The notes under the pieces were generated by a model. The model was not told where the DNA came from. It ran no database searches and was given only the letters and a program-made list of their open reading frames with translations. A stretch of 64,000 nt of DNA from positions 806,001-870,000 of the forward strand of contig JACTVC010000001.1 of the NCBI GenBank assembly GCA_018417955.1, given 5' to 3'. Position 1 is the first letter of the stretch. Every line of letters begins with the position of its first letter. Of the stretch, positions 11,134-21,916 are shown one piece after another. The stretch comes from Laccaria trichodermophora (taxonomy: Eukaryota > Basidiomycota > Agaricomycetes > Agaricales > Hydnangiaceae). The position numbers and the translations under genes were made by a program.

Positions 11134-14100
11134 ATGGAAGAGGCTCTTGCAAAAATTCGACCTCACACATCGTCGTCCTTGGCTCATCAAAAAACGCCCG
11201 CAACGCTCCTAATTGCAATCGAATCTACCTTGCGCGAGCAAAAGACGGATTTGACGCCAACTGCTTACTTCGCTGCTCTCTTGACCACCCTTGACGGGTC
11301 CATACAGAAGAAAGACATCTCTCTGAATGACGATGATATTTTACCAGCAGAGTTGTATCTATTGGCTCTTGTTGTTCCGTTTGTTCCCCTTCCAGTTGTC
11401 CGCAACAACCTCAATACTCTACTCTCCCTCACTACTCCCTTATTTCCATCCTTGAATCAACATGCTCCAGCCCTACGATCTCAACTATCTATATACCTCA
11501 CCATCTTCCACTCTTTGGATCGGCCACTCTTGGAAATGCAGGGCATCCGACAAACATTTGCATCTATCCTGCAACTATCTATCGATCCACGGCCCAAGGT
11601 CCGCAAAAAGGCAGCCGATCTCGTAAAAGATGTGCTTGACAACCCTCCCGCACCGTTAGCACGACATCCCTACTCGGATCAGGTCGCTGCGTGGTTGACT
11701 TCTGCTCTTTTGGAAGCGAATGCAGGTCCGTTTGCAAAGGCCAAGCCAGGTGCAGAAAGCTCGCTACACGTTTTAGCACTTCTGCGACCCCTTCTTCACA
11801 ATTTGCCATCTTCGGTGCGTGCCTATTCTACTAGTTTTGGATAGCCGATTAATTTTTCTAAAGGCTCTCCCATCCATTACCAAATCCCTTGTTTCGCTTC
11901 CACGTTTAGGCAACGTTTATCTCTCTCAATCCGCATATTCCATTCTATCTGAAATCTTGGTACTTCCTCTGGAAGACAGTGCAAGTGGCGTTGGCGAACA
12001 ATTGTCTGATATCTTAAAAATCATTCTCTCTTCTCCACCGTCCAAGTCCGATGCAACACTTTGTGCAGCTTGGGTCCAAGTACTTGGCGATGCTACGTTT
12101 GCGTACAACGTGGTTGATTCTATTTCATGCTCTTCAGAGTTGGGAAAAGTTTGGAAAAGCGTATGGAACTTCTTGGACTCTTCAGGCCCAACGACAAGAA
12201 AGTCAGCAGCAAAAGCTCTGGATGTTTTAACCCGATGTTTTTCGCCACGCCTTATCGAATCTGCCATTGCAGATACTAATGAGGCCTCTTTTATTAGAAA
12301 AGTTATCAGCCAGGTCACAAAAGCAATGAATTCTATAGCATTCGCCCGAGCCATGCCTGAACTTCTCACCGTTGTTTCAGCCTTATTCTTGAACCTCCGT
12401 TACAAGCCCTCCAAGGCGTCTCCCACTGCTGCCGAAATCCTCCTGCTCCCAATTGTTAGTCAACTAGGTCACATGAGGATTCAAAAAGGGTTCGATTTCA
12501 AAGAGGCGGCAGATGCAACTCTTTCCGCAGCCATGCGTGTTCTGGGTCCCGAGGTAGTTTTCAAGGTGCTTCCATTGAACCTAGAGCCAGGAGTCCGGTA
12601 CGTTTCATGTTCTACAAATTTCTAATCGCACTGAATTTCATTGACAGCCAACCGGGTCAAGAACCTCGAGCATTCTTGCTTCCCCTCATTTCGCAACCCC
12701 ACCCATCGCCTCTGGGTCATTTTGTGTCCTATTTTGTGCCACTGAGTGAGCGTATGTTTGACCTGCAGCAGACGGCTGCCACACAAGGACGGCAATCGGA
12801 AGCAAAGGTTTGGAATGTTTTAGTAGGCCAAGTATGGTCAGGCCTTTCGGGCTACTGCTTTGAGACCCCTGACTTGAAAGAGGTCAGGCTTTTTGTTCTC
12901 CGGAAAGGTTGACGAACCTCATCGCATTGCTCCACAGGCACTGAATCCTGCTTTCTCCCAGCTACTCTCCCAGCTTCTGTATAGCCAGTCTGAGCTTCGA
13001 CCTGCCATTTTGAAGGCCCTCAAGATCTTAGTGGACTCGAATCTGGCTATTTCTTCGTCAGACGCCGCACAGACTTCGTTGGCATCATTAACTCCCCAGG
13101 AAGCTGCCGCTAATGTTGCGTTCCTCCGTACCCAAGTGGAGAGTTGGCTAGCCGTTCTTTTTAACGTTTTTGGGAGTATTGGAAGGGATTCGCGGGGTAT
13201 GATTGGAGATGTCATTACCGCTTGGGCGAGTATTGGTGAAGAACAAGTGGGTTTCAGCGTGGTGAACACTTTTTTTCGATACGCTCTGATCTGTCATCAA
13301 GCAGGAAATTCATAAAGCGTATGACAAAGTCGTGCAGTTGTTGAAGACCAATCTCGCGATGTGTCAAAAGGCGCCCGCGACTACCACCATCGAAACCAAT
13401 GATGCAGGCAATATGACCACCACATCGCAAGATATCTTAATTCTGCTCCTTCCGTACTTATCCCCTGCAGACTCTATGTCACTCTTCGATCTCTGCTTAA
13501 CCCCCGAAATTCTGAATGGAAGAAACAATGGAATACAGAAGCGGGGCTATAAGATTTTGACCAAACTCGTCGATGGCGGTAAAGTTTCTGTCAACGCTGA
13601 AACTGTTGTTCGAAAGTTGGACGAGATGGTGGATGGCTTGACTGCCGCCGCCAAGAAGGTAGCTTTGAGATGGGTGAAATACTTGATTGCTGACTACTTC
13701 TGACAGGATCGCTTCAATTTATTGGCCCTATTAATCCCTCTGTTGCCACCATCTGCAATGCACGTTATCCCGGCTCTCATCCCAGAGGCCATTTTGGGAA
13801 CAAAGGAACCTTCCGAGAAAGCGCGAGGGGCTGCATTCGAGGTCATTCTCGTGATGGGTCGGAAGATGAGTTCTGGAGGTGTCGTGAAAAGGAGCATGGT
13901 TGATGGAATGGACGAAGACGCTGTTGATGGCATGCTTTGTCAACTTATGATCATATGCACGATCCTGATTCATAGTCTTTCTAGCCAAAGCAAGCATCGA
14001 AGAATTCATGACAATGGTAGTGGGCGGCCTGGCTGGTGCAAGTCCACACATGATCAGTGCCACCATCACAGCTATTTCCCGCCTTGTGTTTGAGTTCAAA

Positions 14101-15374
14101 GGTCTGTCAGCTTGTTGGAACTCATCCCTTATCATCTCAATTCTTCGCAGACTCGATATCCCCAAATATGCACTCTGAGATCTTTATGATGCTCCTCGTT
14201 TTTCTTTCCTCGGCTAACCGAGAAATCGTCAAATCCGTTCTTGGTTTTATCAAACTGGCGATCCATACGCTTCCAGCGGATTTAATTCGGCCGCATCTCA
14301 AGGACCTTGTGCCAACGCTTTTGAACTGGTCCCATGATCATAAAAATCACTTCAAAGTTAAAGTCCGGCATATTTTTGAACGAATGTTAAGACGATTTAG
14401 CTGGGACGAGGTTTACTTGTGTGCTGGCGAGGAGGAAGCCGCGAAAGTACTCGTCAATATCAAAAAGCGAAAAGACCGAGCTAAGCGCAAGAGAGCCAAC
14501 AGGGCCGACGACGATGAAGACGCAAAGGAGGTAAGTAGATGGTGCCTTTGTCGACACATCACACTAATTGTAGCCTCTTCTCAGCCAACCTTTTCAAAAC
14601 CTGCTGGGGATGCTTTTGAGGATGTCCTCTATGGCAGCGAGAGTGAATTAGACGATGATAGCGAGGATGATAGGCCTGCACATCAAGTACAATCGTCGAA
14701 GAAGAAAGCCGTCGAGTATGGGGCGCGCTTGCGGCTAGACGATGATGAACCCACAGATCTCCTCCAAGGAGCTACGTCAAAAATAACTAGTATGTTGTTC
14801 TCAACAGCCAATTTGGACCTGGTTGACATTGTCATTAGGTTCTGGTCCAAATCGTCGGCGTAAACCTGGACAAGATGCAGCACATTTCAAAACAGATGAA
14901 GATACTGGGAAGATGATTATCGATGCCGATTCTGACTCTGGGGCTTCCTCTGGAGCGCACGCTACAGCCGAAGTTGCCGGTTCTGCGTATAAGGAGAGCT
15001 TGACGTCGGTTGATGGCTTCACAAGAAGTCCAAATGGTCGAATCAAGTTTCATAAGGATACTAAAAAGCGGAGACGGGAGAATGAAGGTGCCGAGCAGGA
15101 TGTGGAAATGGCAGATGGAGAAGTTCAAGAAACTGGCAAGGCCAAAAAAAGTAAAAAGACGACCGAGATTAAGCTGGGCCATGAATTCAAGGCAAAGGTT
15201 TGTCCCAGGCGTTGTTCTTCTTCCTTGAGCGACGCTAACAAAATTGAAATGTAGAAAGCGGGAGGTGACCTCAAGAAGGGTGGCGTTGACCCCTACGCGT
15301 ACCTATCATTATCGCAGGCAGCAAAGAAAGGCGGGCGGGGAAGTGGCAAAATTGGAATAACAGGAAAACGTTGA
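11134..15374 (+). CDS. RRP12: Ribosomal RNA-processing protein 12
   Basis: A HEAT-repeat nucleolar factor needed for export and maturation of pre-40S and pre-60S particles. Eleven exons are consistent in frame: 11134-11814, 11864-12597, 12648-12882, 12938-13246, 13305-13658, 13707-13938, 13985-14101, 14151-14530, 14585-14788, 14839-15197 and 15255-15374. The N-terminal two thirds is helical repeat. The block ASIEEFMTMVVGGLAGASPH followed by MISATITAISRL, and the later HFKVKVRHIFERMLRRF, are the regions that identify the family. The C-terminus is acidic, then Lys-rich, and ends KKGGRGSGKIGITGKR. Introns are 46-60 bases. The gene is complete, is divergent from the acyltransferase gene (start 11014) and is separated from it by only 119 bases. 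Confidence 0.9.
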
Positions 15375-15429
15375 ATGTGTATTTAGTTTTTGCCATTACA
15401 ATTCTCTCTCTGAACGAATGAGACATGAT

Positions 15430-16438
15430 TTACCCATACAACGACTGGTCGTGTGGAGCCCCAAAGAGGCCTACCTGCCAGCTCTTGGGTTGCTTCCATT
15501 CGTTCACCGAAACATCTAAACCAACGACTTCCAGCGTCACTGCCGCGAGCAGTCTGGCATCTCCTCGATTATCCCCCTGCAAAACGAATTGTAACAGAGA
15601 CGCGGTGGGTGTGGACCACGATTCCGGAAGAGCCGAAAGGATTCGTCGCGTCAAGCCGCCACCGGGGATGAATGGGATGTGTGTAGAGGAGCCTTCCGAA
15701 CCTACTTCAGGCCTCTGAAGCACCGGGGATGTATACACAGGAATAGACAGCGAGGTGAGATTCTCTAACGAAGATGACCTTGAATCGTGACGCTGATTGG
15801 GGATAATGTGGAAAGTGGTTGTGCTGGATGAGGTTTTGAGCGAGTCCTTTTTATTCAAAACGGGGGGGTGACGCACAACATCTGCGCGTCAGTCCTATCG
15901 GAAAGGTCGACGCCAGAAAGAAATAGAACGGTTTCGAATTTCGACGAATCGATGAATTTGAGGAGTGAACTAACAAACTCTTCTTTGCGGGACTGGTGCA
16001 AAACGTTATCTTTTCTTTAAATAATCAAAGGTAGGGAAAGCCAACCTTCAGTACGGGAGATCTCTGTTGAACGATAACAACGTCCACGCCAGATTTACCA
16101 TACACTGGTGAAAGATGTTTTCAGCGTAGGTCCCCATCACATCGCGAGGGCCGCTAGTCACACTCGAGGGGAACAGTGATGCCCTTCAGACCATCGTCCC
16201 TAGCGCCCGCTACTGGCACGCAAAACTGAGGATCAAATATTGCAATGCGGTCGAGGGAAAGCGTAGATATCAAAAGGTCTGTTGCTAGTTGGGAGACATT
16301 CGCGGTAGAGACAACAGGCTATAGAAAGACCAAGGTTAACAATGGGACGCATCTGAGGTAGTAATAATAAAAACAGACGACGATGAGAGTTTTCCCAGAC
16401 AAACTGAAGTCCGTAGAGAAATAGATGAAGCTGGACAT
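15430..16438 (-). CDS. ADD66: Proteasome assembly chaperone 2 (PAC2/PSMG2, yeast Add66)
   Basis: Helps build the 20S proteasome alpha ring together with PAC1. It starts at ATG 16438 (MSSFIYFSTDFSLSGKTLIV) and is spliced to PVVSTANVSQLATDLLISTL, then to a third exon (LYGKSGVDVVIVQQRSPVLK). The last exon carries FIPGGGLTRRIL, LLQFVLQGDN and WKQPKSWQVGLFG. These match the PSMG2 pattern of a glycine-rich PGGG loop, an EGDN motif and a terminal W..P.SW..LFG. Length (about 260 residues) fits the family. It is convergent with RRP12, with only 55 bases between the stops, so the 3' UTRs probably overlap. The middle exon boundaries (about 15877-16080) are less certain. Confidence 0.75.
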
Positions 16439-16607
16439 TTTGGTTGAGTTCACAGATCTGATCTTGATTTGTTTACATACTTATGCTACAACTTCAATGT
16501 AAGTATGATATCCTTCCTACAACGTTATCGAGTATCCTAACGTTCTCGAGTATACAAACGTTATCGACTTTGTATGTTGAGCAATTCGCCAAATTGCAAC
16601 CCAAGAA

Positions 16608-17670
16608 CTACTGCCCCGCGGAAGCTAAATATGCAGCATAGTAAGTGGGTAGTCCATCAGTTAAACCCGCTTTCAAAGGTCGCCATCCAAGAAGGGCACG
16701 AGCAAGATATGGGCGTATAAGGGACGTAGTCGTGAGAGCAGTCTCATACACTATCCAAAGTTTATTAGATAAATTCACGAAAAAGGAGTCACAACAGCAC
16801 TTACGGTTCGAAGGTGGAATATACTCGTATGGACCCTTGGCACCCGAAACCTCCACCAACCTTTGCAAAAAATCGTCCACAGACTCTGTTATCTCGTTAG
16901 CGCCATCGAAGATACTCCCACCAACGATTTGCGCCTTCTCAGCTGCTCTCAGGAACAGTTCCGCAGCATCGTCGCAGTGGATGAGTGCATATCGTCCACC
17001 TGGCCTTCCGTACCATGCAACCTTGCCCTCACTCGCCGACTTGAACAGAGGTGTAAAAAGCGACCCTGATCTGCCATATAACAAAGCAGGTCGAATGACA
17101 ATGCCATTGAGAACTGGGTCCTTGATGACCCTCTGCTCCTGTTCAACACGCCACGCCACGAGTTCAGCAGGATTGTTACACGGAGTAGAGTCAGTGACGA
17201 GATTAACGCGGTCCTCGCCGTGCACCCACGTTCCGGACGTGTAGATGTACGTCAACTTTGGAGCATATGTAGGACGAGTGGACTTGGCGGCATTGGAGAT
17301 GGTTTCGAGGAGAGCTTTAGAGAGGGTTCGGATGTCTGCTGAACCTCCTACTATGTCGATGACGACGTCAAGGGTAGGGATGAGCTGGAGCCAGCGCTCA
17401 GGCTTGTCCAGTTCACCGATAACTGGGATGACTTTTGCGCATAGGTTAGTCGCGTGTTAAAGAGATGGAGGTGGATGCGGCTTACTTTCTTCGGCAGAAA
17501 ACAGTTTTGCTTTGGCTTGGGAGCGGGTAAGGCCATAGACGACGTGTCCTGCACGAACGAACGCCTGAGTAACGGGAAGACCGATAAATCCAGACGCTCT
17601 AAATAACGACTCGTATGTTTTCGAATTACCAAAGGGTTTTCTATACATACCCCAGTACGAGGACTTTCAT
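16608..17670 (-). CDS. NAD(P)-dependent epimerase/dehydratase-like protein (extended SDR)
   Basis: Starts at ATG 17670. The first exon (MKVLVLG) joins ASGFIGLPVTQAFVRAGH, restoring the GxSGFIG nucleotide-binding loop of an extended short-chain dehydrogenase. The Rossmann core continues through VIDIVGG, TYIYTSGTWVHG and IVIRPALLYGRSGSLF. The usual YxxxK catalytic pair is not obvious, so it may be an atypical reductase or a nucleotide-sensing protein, similar to the NmrA or YwnB-like branches. The C-terminus ends at TAG 16608-16610. Four or five exons with short introns are seen. The substrate cannot be predicted. Confidence 0.75.
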
Positions 17671-18264
17671 TGAAAGTGCGGCGACAACGCAAAAGGACGA
17701 TGCCTTGCTATGAGACGTCGAGGATTCATATAGACAGTCAGTATCTAAGCGCCCATCCAAATTGAGCCTTCGAATTGCCGAACTTGCACGTGTTGCCATA
17801 TTATCAGCAATCCTGGCCAATTCTACATAGGCTGGGGTATTGTAGCCGACAAAGCCCTACCTAAAATCATTTGTGCAGTCGAGTTTGAAGGTGCCGTTCA
17901 ATGTAGGGGTTGATGGAGGAATGGGAAATTTCTGTAAGTAGTGCACGCTGCATTTGATAATCTGAGATTGGCATGGGGAGTTGAGGCCCAAGTTGGGCCC
18001 AAGTCAATTTCTATTTCGCGAGTGACTGTAGCGTAGAATCGCTATCAATAACAAACCATTCTGGGGCTTCTAATTTCGTAAAGCGAACAATAAATCGTAC
18101 ATTCAAGTTCTTTGGTATTCGACTGATGTCAAACCGATCACAGCGAATCAACATTGAAAAGATGTGTCCTGATGTGTCTGAACCGACGACCAAGAAGCAT
18201 ATGCGATATAGTCCAGAAAAACGAAGAGAAAAGACGGTGATGGAGCACGTTTTGCCAGGGAAAC
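17671..18264. other. Intergenic region
   Basis: Space between the epimerase start and the stop of the protease-like gene. It contains only a short open frame at 18011-18193 (-), which lies downstream of a genuine stop and has no recognisable content. Confidence 0.4.
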
Positions 18265-19948
18265 CTAGAAGCTCGTGCGGTCGAAGTCGGCGTGGGGATA
18301 TCGAATCTTAAGTTGCTCGATGAACCACCAAGCAGGAGTGGCATAGGTAACATGGCCTTCAAGGGGCATGCCAGAGTGGAGGATAGCGAGCATGCGACCA
18401 TCGCCAGTGAAGATGAGTGAGCCAGAGTCACCCTTCGCGGAGAAGTTGCCAGACGTCTTGCTGTAGTTATAAATGGCGATTTCGATAGACTCTTCGCCAA
18501 TCTCGTTACAGAGATAAGCCTCGAGTCCAGAATAGCGTCCCACGGTAAGGCCAGTGCTATTGCCGTCCTTCCCAACGATAAAAATGGGGTTTCCATTCTC
18601 GTCAAAACAGTCAGGGTTAGCAAGGAGCTCTCTTGTAACAACTCCCCGGATCCTGAGCAGGCGATCGAAGGGTAACTTACGCCCAGTTGGATTGGCATTG
18701 TTAGGCCAGAACATCGTGTTGAGGTCTTCCGGAGCAAATTTGGTACCTAAAGGTAATTTCATTCGTCAACATATGTATAGGAGAGAGGCAAGACAAAACT
18801 CACCAAGGTCAACGACATTGCCTTGGAATTTTTCTGCAAACTTCTGTGGATCAAGCTCAACCAACCGTGCCAAGGTCTCGAGTGTAATGACGATCATCGA
18901 CGGTGACGGAAATCTTCGGAGCCCAGTCGACAAAGCCAATGGTGCGGCGGTCAATATCGTTCCACTGAGTGTTAACTTCCTCATAAAATGCCTGAAGCTT
19001 GATTTTGTTCTTCTTCAACTTCGTTAGCTGCTTCTTGCTAGCCTCTAATGCCTCATCATCATCCTCTGCTTGCGCCTTCTTTGCACTTCTGGGCTTTGCC
19101 TTCAATCGTGCAACCTCACCAGCGAAGCGGACAATTTCATCAGCATTCCTGGTGACCAAGGCTCTAATCTCGACGAGGGCCTGCAGGAATCGATGTAATC
19201 CCATGAGTTGAACAAACTGGCGGGGTGCACCATTCCCCATGAACTGGTAGTCAACAGTTGTATCTGTGTGGAGGACATGCTTGTTGGTGACAGCGAGGAC
19301 CCTGGGGCTAGACACGCCATCCTTTTTGTTCTCGTGGAAGAAGAAAGAGACACTACCCAGTGCGTCGTTATCCCGATTGGCGATAGGCATTCCGAGAGCG
19401 GCTGTGAATGTGCGACTGACAAAGTGAGTTGGGTTGGCCTCATTGGTGACGAGCATAAGGGGTGGACCAGCCAGCTTCTCCACAGAACCTTCATACCACT
19501 CAACAACGACACCCTCGACTCCATTGTCCTCGAGAATGTGAAGGATGTCAGGTGAAATATCACGGGCATTCTCAGCTGTGGTAGTGCCGGGATGAGTGGC
19601 CACCCAGATGACGATGGGGCCTAAAGTCTTCGTCCCGTCCTCATGCTCAGTAGTGAAACGAGCAGTGTTGAGGGCAGAGTACTTGATGCTGCGCCTCTTG
19701 AAGAGATCTACGATTAGAGGAGCAACTGTATGCCACACTGGGTTGAGCGGTGTGTTGAAGACTCCTTCAGCGGTCTTGATGGGAAGCGCAAACCACCTAG
19801 TCCCAGGGCTAGGAACTGGGAAGGGGTTTGACTCAAGATCAGAGCGGTAAAGAAGCTCAGGAGGGTCGACGGAGATGCCATGCCAGTAATGAACCCTTTC
19901 GAACTCAGAGATGATGTCTGAGCGCTGAGCCAACGACGGTGCAGACAT
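18265..19948 (-). pseudogene. GDSG-motif trypsin-fold-like protein with a frameshift
   Basis: Resembles a basidiomycete-expanded family of secretion-signal-less proteins with serine-protease-like motifs. From ATG 19948 the first part contains RVLAVTNKHVLH, with a His where chymotrypsin-fold enzymes have TAAHC. The second contains FSAKGDSGSLIFTGDGRML, a GDSGS nucleophile motif, and ends TSF-stop at 18265. A 57-base intron (18747-18803) splits VVDLG/TKFAP. The frame breaks near 18865: the first part runs into TGA after DLGTVG, while the next frame continues VELDPQKFAEKF. The sequence there is a tandem GGTT-GGTT, so one extra GGTT explains the break. This may be a true pseudogene allele or a sequence error. 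An Ala/Lys-rich coiled region is seen near 19010-19110. Confidence 0.7.
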
Positions 19949-20108
19949 CCGAAGAGACGTTATGCTTGCACTTCGGACAGAGACTAGGAAAGACTATCAG
20001 TGCCATTACTCACTCGAGTTATCCCTATCTTCCACATGTTCAGTAGTGAGACACTGGAGTAAGAGGAGGAAACGCGAAGCTCCCTTTCCCAGCGCCGTCA
20101 TTGACGCG

Positions 20109-20116
20109 TGACGTCA
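20109..20116. promoter_or_regulatory. CRE/ATF-type palindrome TGACGTCA
   Basis: A perfect TGACGTCA palindrome about 160 bases upstream of the protease-like gene start (19948, minus strand). This is the consensus for CREB/ATF bZIP factors (Atf1-like in fungi), which act in stress responses. It lies in the short space between this gene and the end of the ETF alpha gene. Confidence 0.4.
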
Positions 20117-20482
20117 CGACGCCGGCTGGCAAATTAGTGGCCGAAGCCTTTGCCAAAACGATGCAATTCACATAAAATTCTTTTATTTTTTATAATGCGA
20201 CTCCTTATGGCTCACAAGATGAGTTCGCCTCTTCTCGACTACTGACCAAACTCGACGAGTCCCGGGGATGGTTTGGGTTCGGACCGAGGGAATTTCTGAA
20301 AGATTATGATGGCCTCAGCTCAGCGTGCACAACATAGAACACAGTGAAGTAATTGGGTGGAACCAATGTCGAACAGGAGTCGAGGAGACTGTGTGGTTGT
20401 GGCGAATGCTCAAGAGCTGTATTTTCGGAGAGTCGAGCTCTACCCGAACTTAAAATTATAAAATCTATTTTGAATGTCGCTA

Positions 20483-21647
20483 TTAGGTCTTCAACTTTTT
20501 CACCAATTCGGGAACAACTTCGAATAAATCCGCTACCAGCCCTACATCCGCTACCTGGAAGATAGGGGCGTCAGGGTCCTATGTCAGAAATCAGGATCAG
20601 TGCATGTAAACCGAGATAAGCGTCAAGGATGCGGACCTTGTTTACAGCGACAATGAGTTTCGAATCTTTCATTCCCGCAAGATGTTGGATTGCTCCTGAT
20701 ATCCCAAGAGCCATGTACAATTCCGGTGCTACGACTTTGCCCGTCTGTCCGACTTGCAAAGAATTGTCGGCGTAGCCTGCGTCAACTGCGGCGCGAGACG
20801 CTCCAACCGCTGCACCCAAAACGTCGGCAAGGGGATAAAGGGTGGCTTCGAAAGTCTCCGCATTCTTCAACGCTCTGCCTCCAGACACTACGCGGGTAGC
20901 AACACCAAGATCCGGACGGTCCGATTTCGCAATAGTAGTTTTAATGTGCTCAGTAACGGGTTCGTTGACTAGAACAGGATTTACCGCCACGACTTCCGCT
21001 TCAGCACCTTCTTGCAGTTGGGCTGGAGAAAAGGCAGTTGATCGAACGGTGAAAATTTTGAAGGGAATGTTAGCAGGGGCCCTAACTGTGGCTATGGCGT
21101 TGCCTGCGTAAATTGGGCGAGTAAAAGTGGTGCTGTTGCTGGCCGTATCATGTGAGAGGGATGTGACCTCAGAAACGGCTGGAACATCAAGCTTTGCTGC
21201 GACACGAGGCAGAACGGACTTTGCCAGAGAAGAAGTGGCAGAGGCAACGTGGGTGAAAAATGAGGACTTTGACAGAAGGCTCTCCAAGAGCGGAGATAGC
21301 GTTTCCGGCAAAGGGTGGACATACTGTGGGGAAGAGGAATGCAAAACGGACGTCACGCCTTTGAGTCTTTTGCATAAAATATAAGTTTGGTTGTTTAAAA
21401 ACTGGAGGGATCAAAACAAATACTTTTTCGCTTTGAGAACGACGTCTTGAACATGATCCTCTCTCCCAATGATCAATGCGGAGACTTGACCACCCAGCTG
21501 CTCTGCAGCTGTCAAGGCAGATAGAGAGCCCGAATCAATTACTCCTTGACGGTGCTCAAGAAATACAAGGGCATGGGGAGGAACTGCAGTCGCGTATGCG
21601 CGAGAGAGCTGGCGTTGATAGCGAAGGATGGTTCGCGTTCGAAACAT
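20483..21647 (-). CDS. ETFA: Electron transfer flavoprotein subunit alpha, mitochondrial
   Basis: Carries electrons from acyl-CoA and amino-acid dehydrogenases to ETF-ubiquinone oxidoreductase in the mitochondrial matrix. It starts at ATG 21647 with an Arg-rich presequence ([19 protein letters not shown]). Exon 1 joins the next exon as AKK/LKGVTSV. The FAD-binding domain is clear: [10 protein letters not shown], then [31 protein letters not shown] and [20 protein letters not shown] final exon gives [20 protein letters not shown] and a Lys-rich end, with the stop at 20483. Three exons are seen, and the length (about 340 residues) is normal. An ATG slightly upstream at 21704 is in frame but gives a poorer presequence, so 21647 was preferred. 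Confidence 0.92.
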
Positions 21648-21916
21648 TGGAGAGTGATTTAGGCTCTTCCGGTTATTTATGCAATGGCAATCACGCGCAA
21701 ACAAGTTCCCACGCCTTGATTTTGTTCCTTGACTGTAACACCTGCGGAGTCTTATCTTTTCATAGTTGGCGCCAGTATGGACACACCATCGATTATGGCC
21801 TCGTGCAGAACTACTTTTCAGATGGCAAGCCTAAATCCGCTCAGAAGTTTCTCTGCGCGCTTATCTCTGGGGTTTATAGAGCCAGCCGCCTGTTCTTCCT
21901 CCAGCTGATTCCTACC

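Noticed and set aside
13931..13984. A third GC-AG intron in RRP12 (GATG/GCATGC)
   Set aside because: A canonical GT donor seven bases later (CTTT/GTCAAC) also keeps the frame (GMLSKASIEEF), so the GC donor is not needed.
18011..18193. Possible last exon of the protease-like gene
   Set aside because: It lies after a clear stop at 18265 that follows a complete C-terminus, and no splice donor leads to it.
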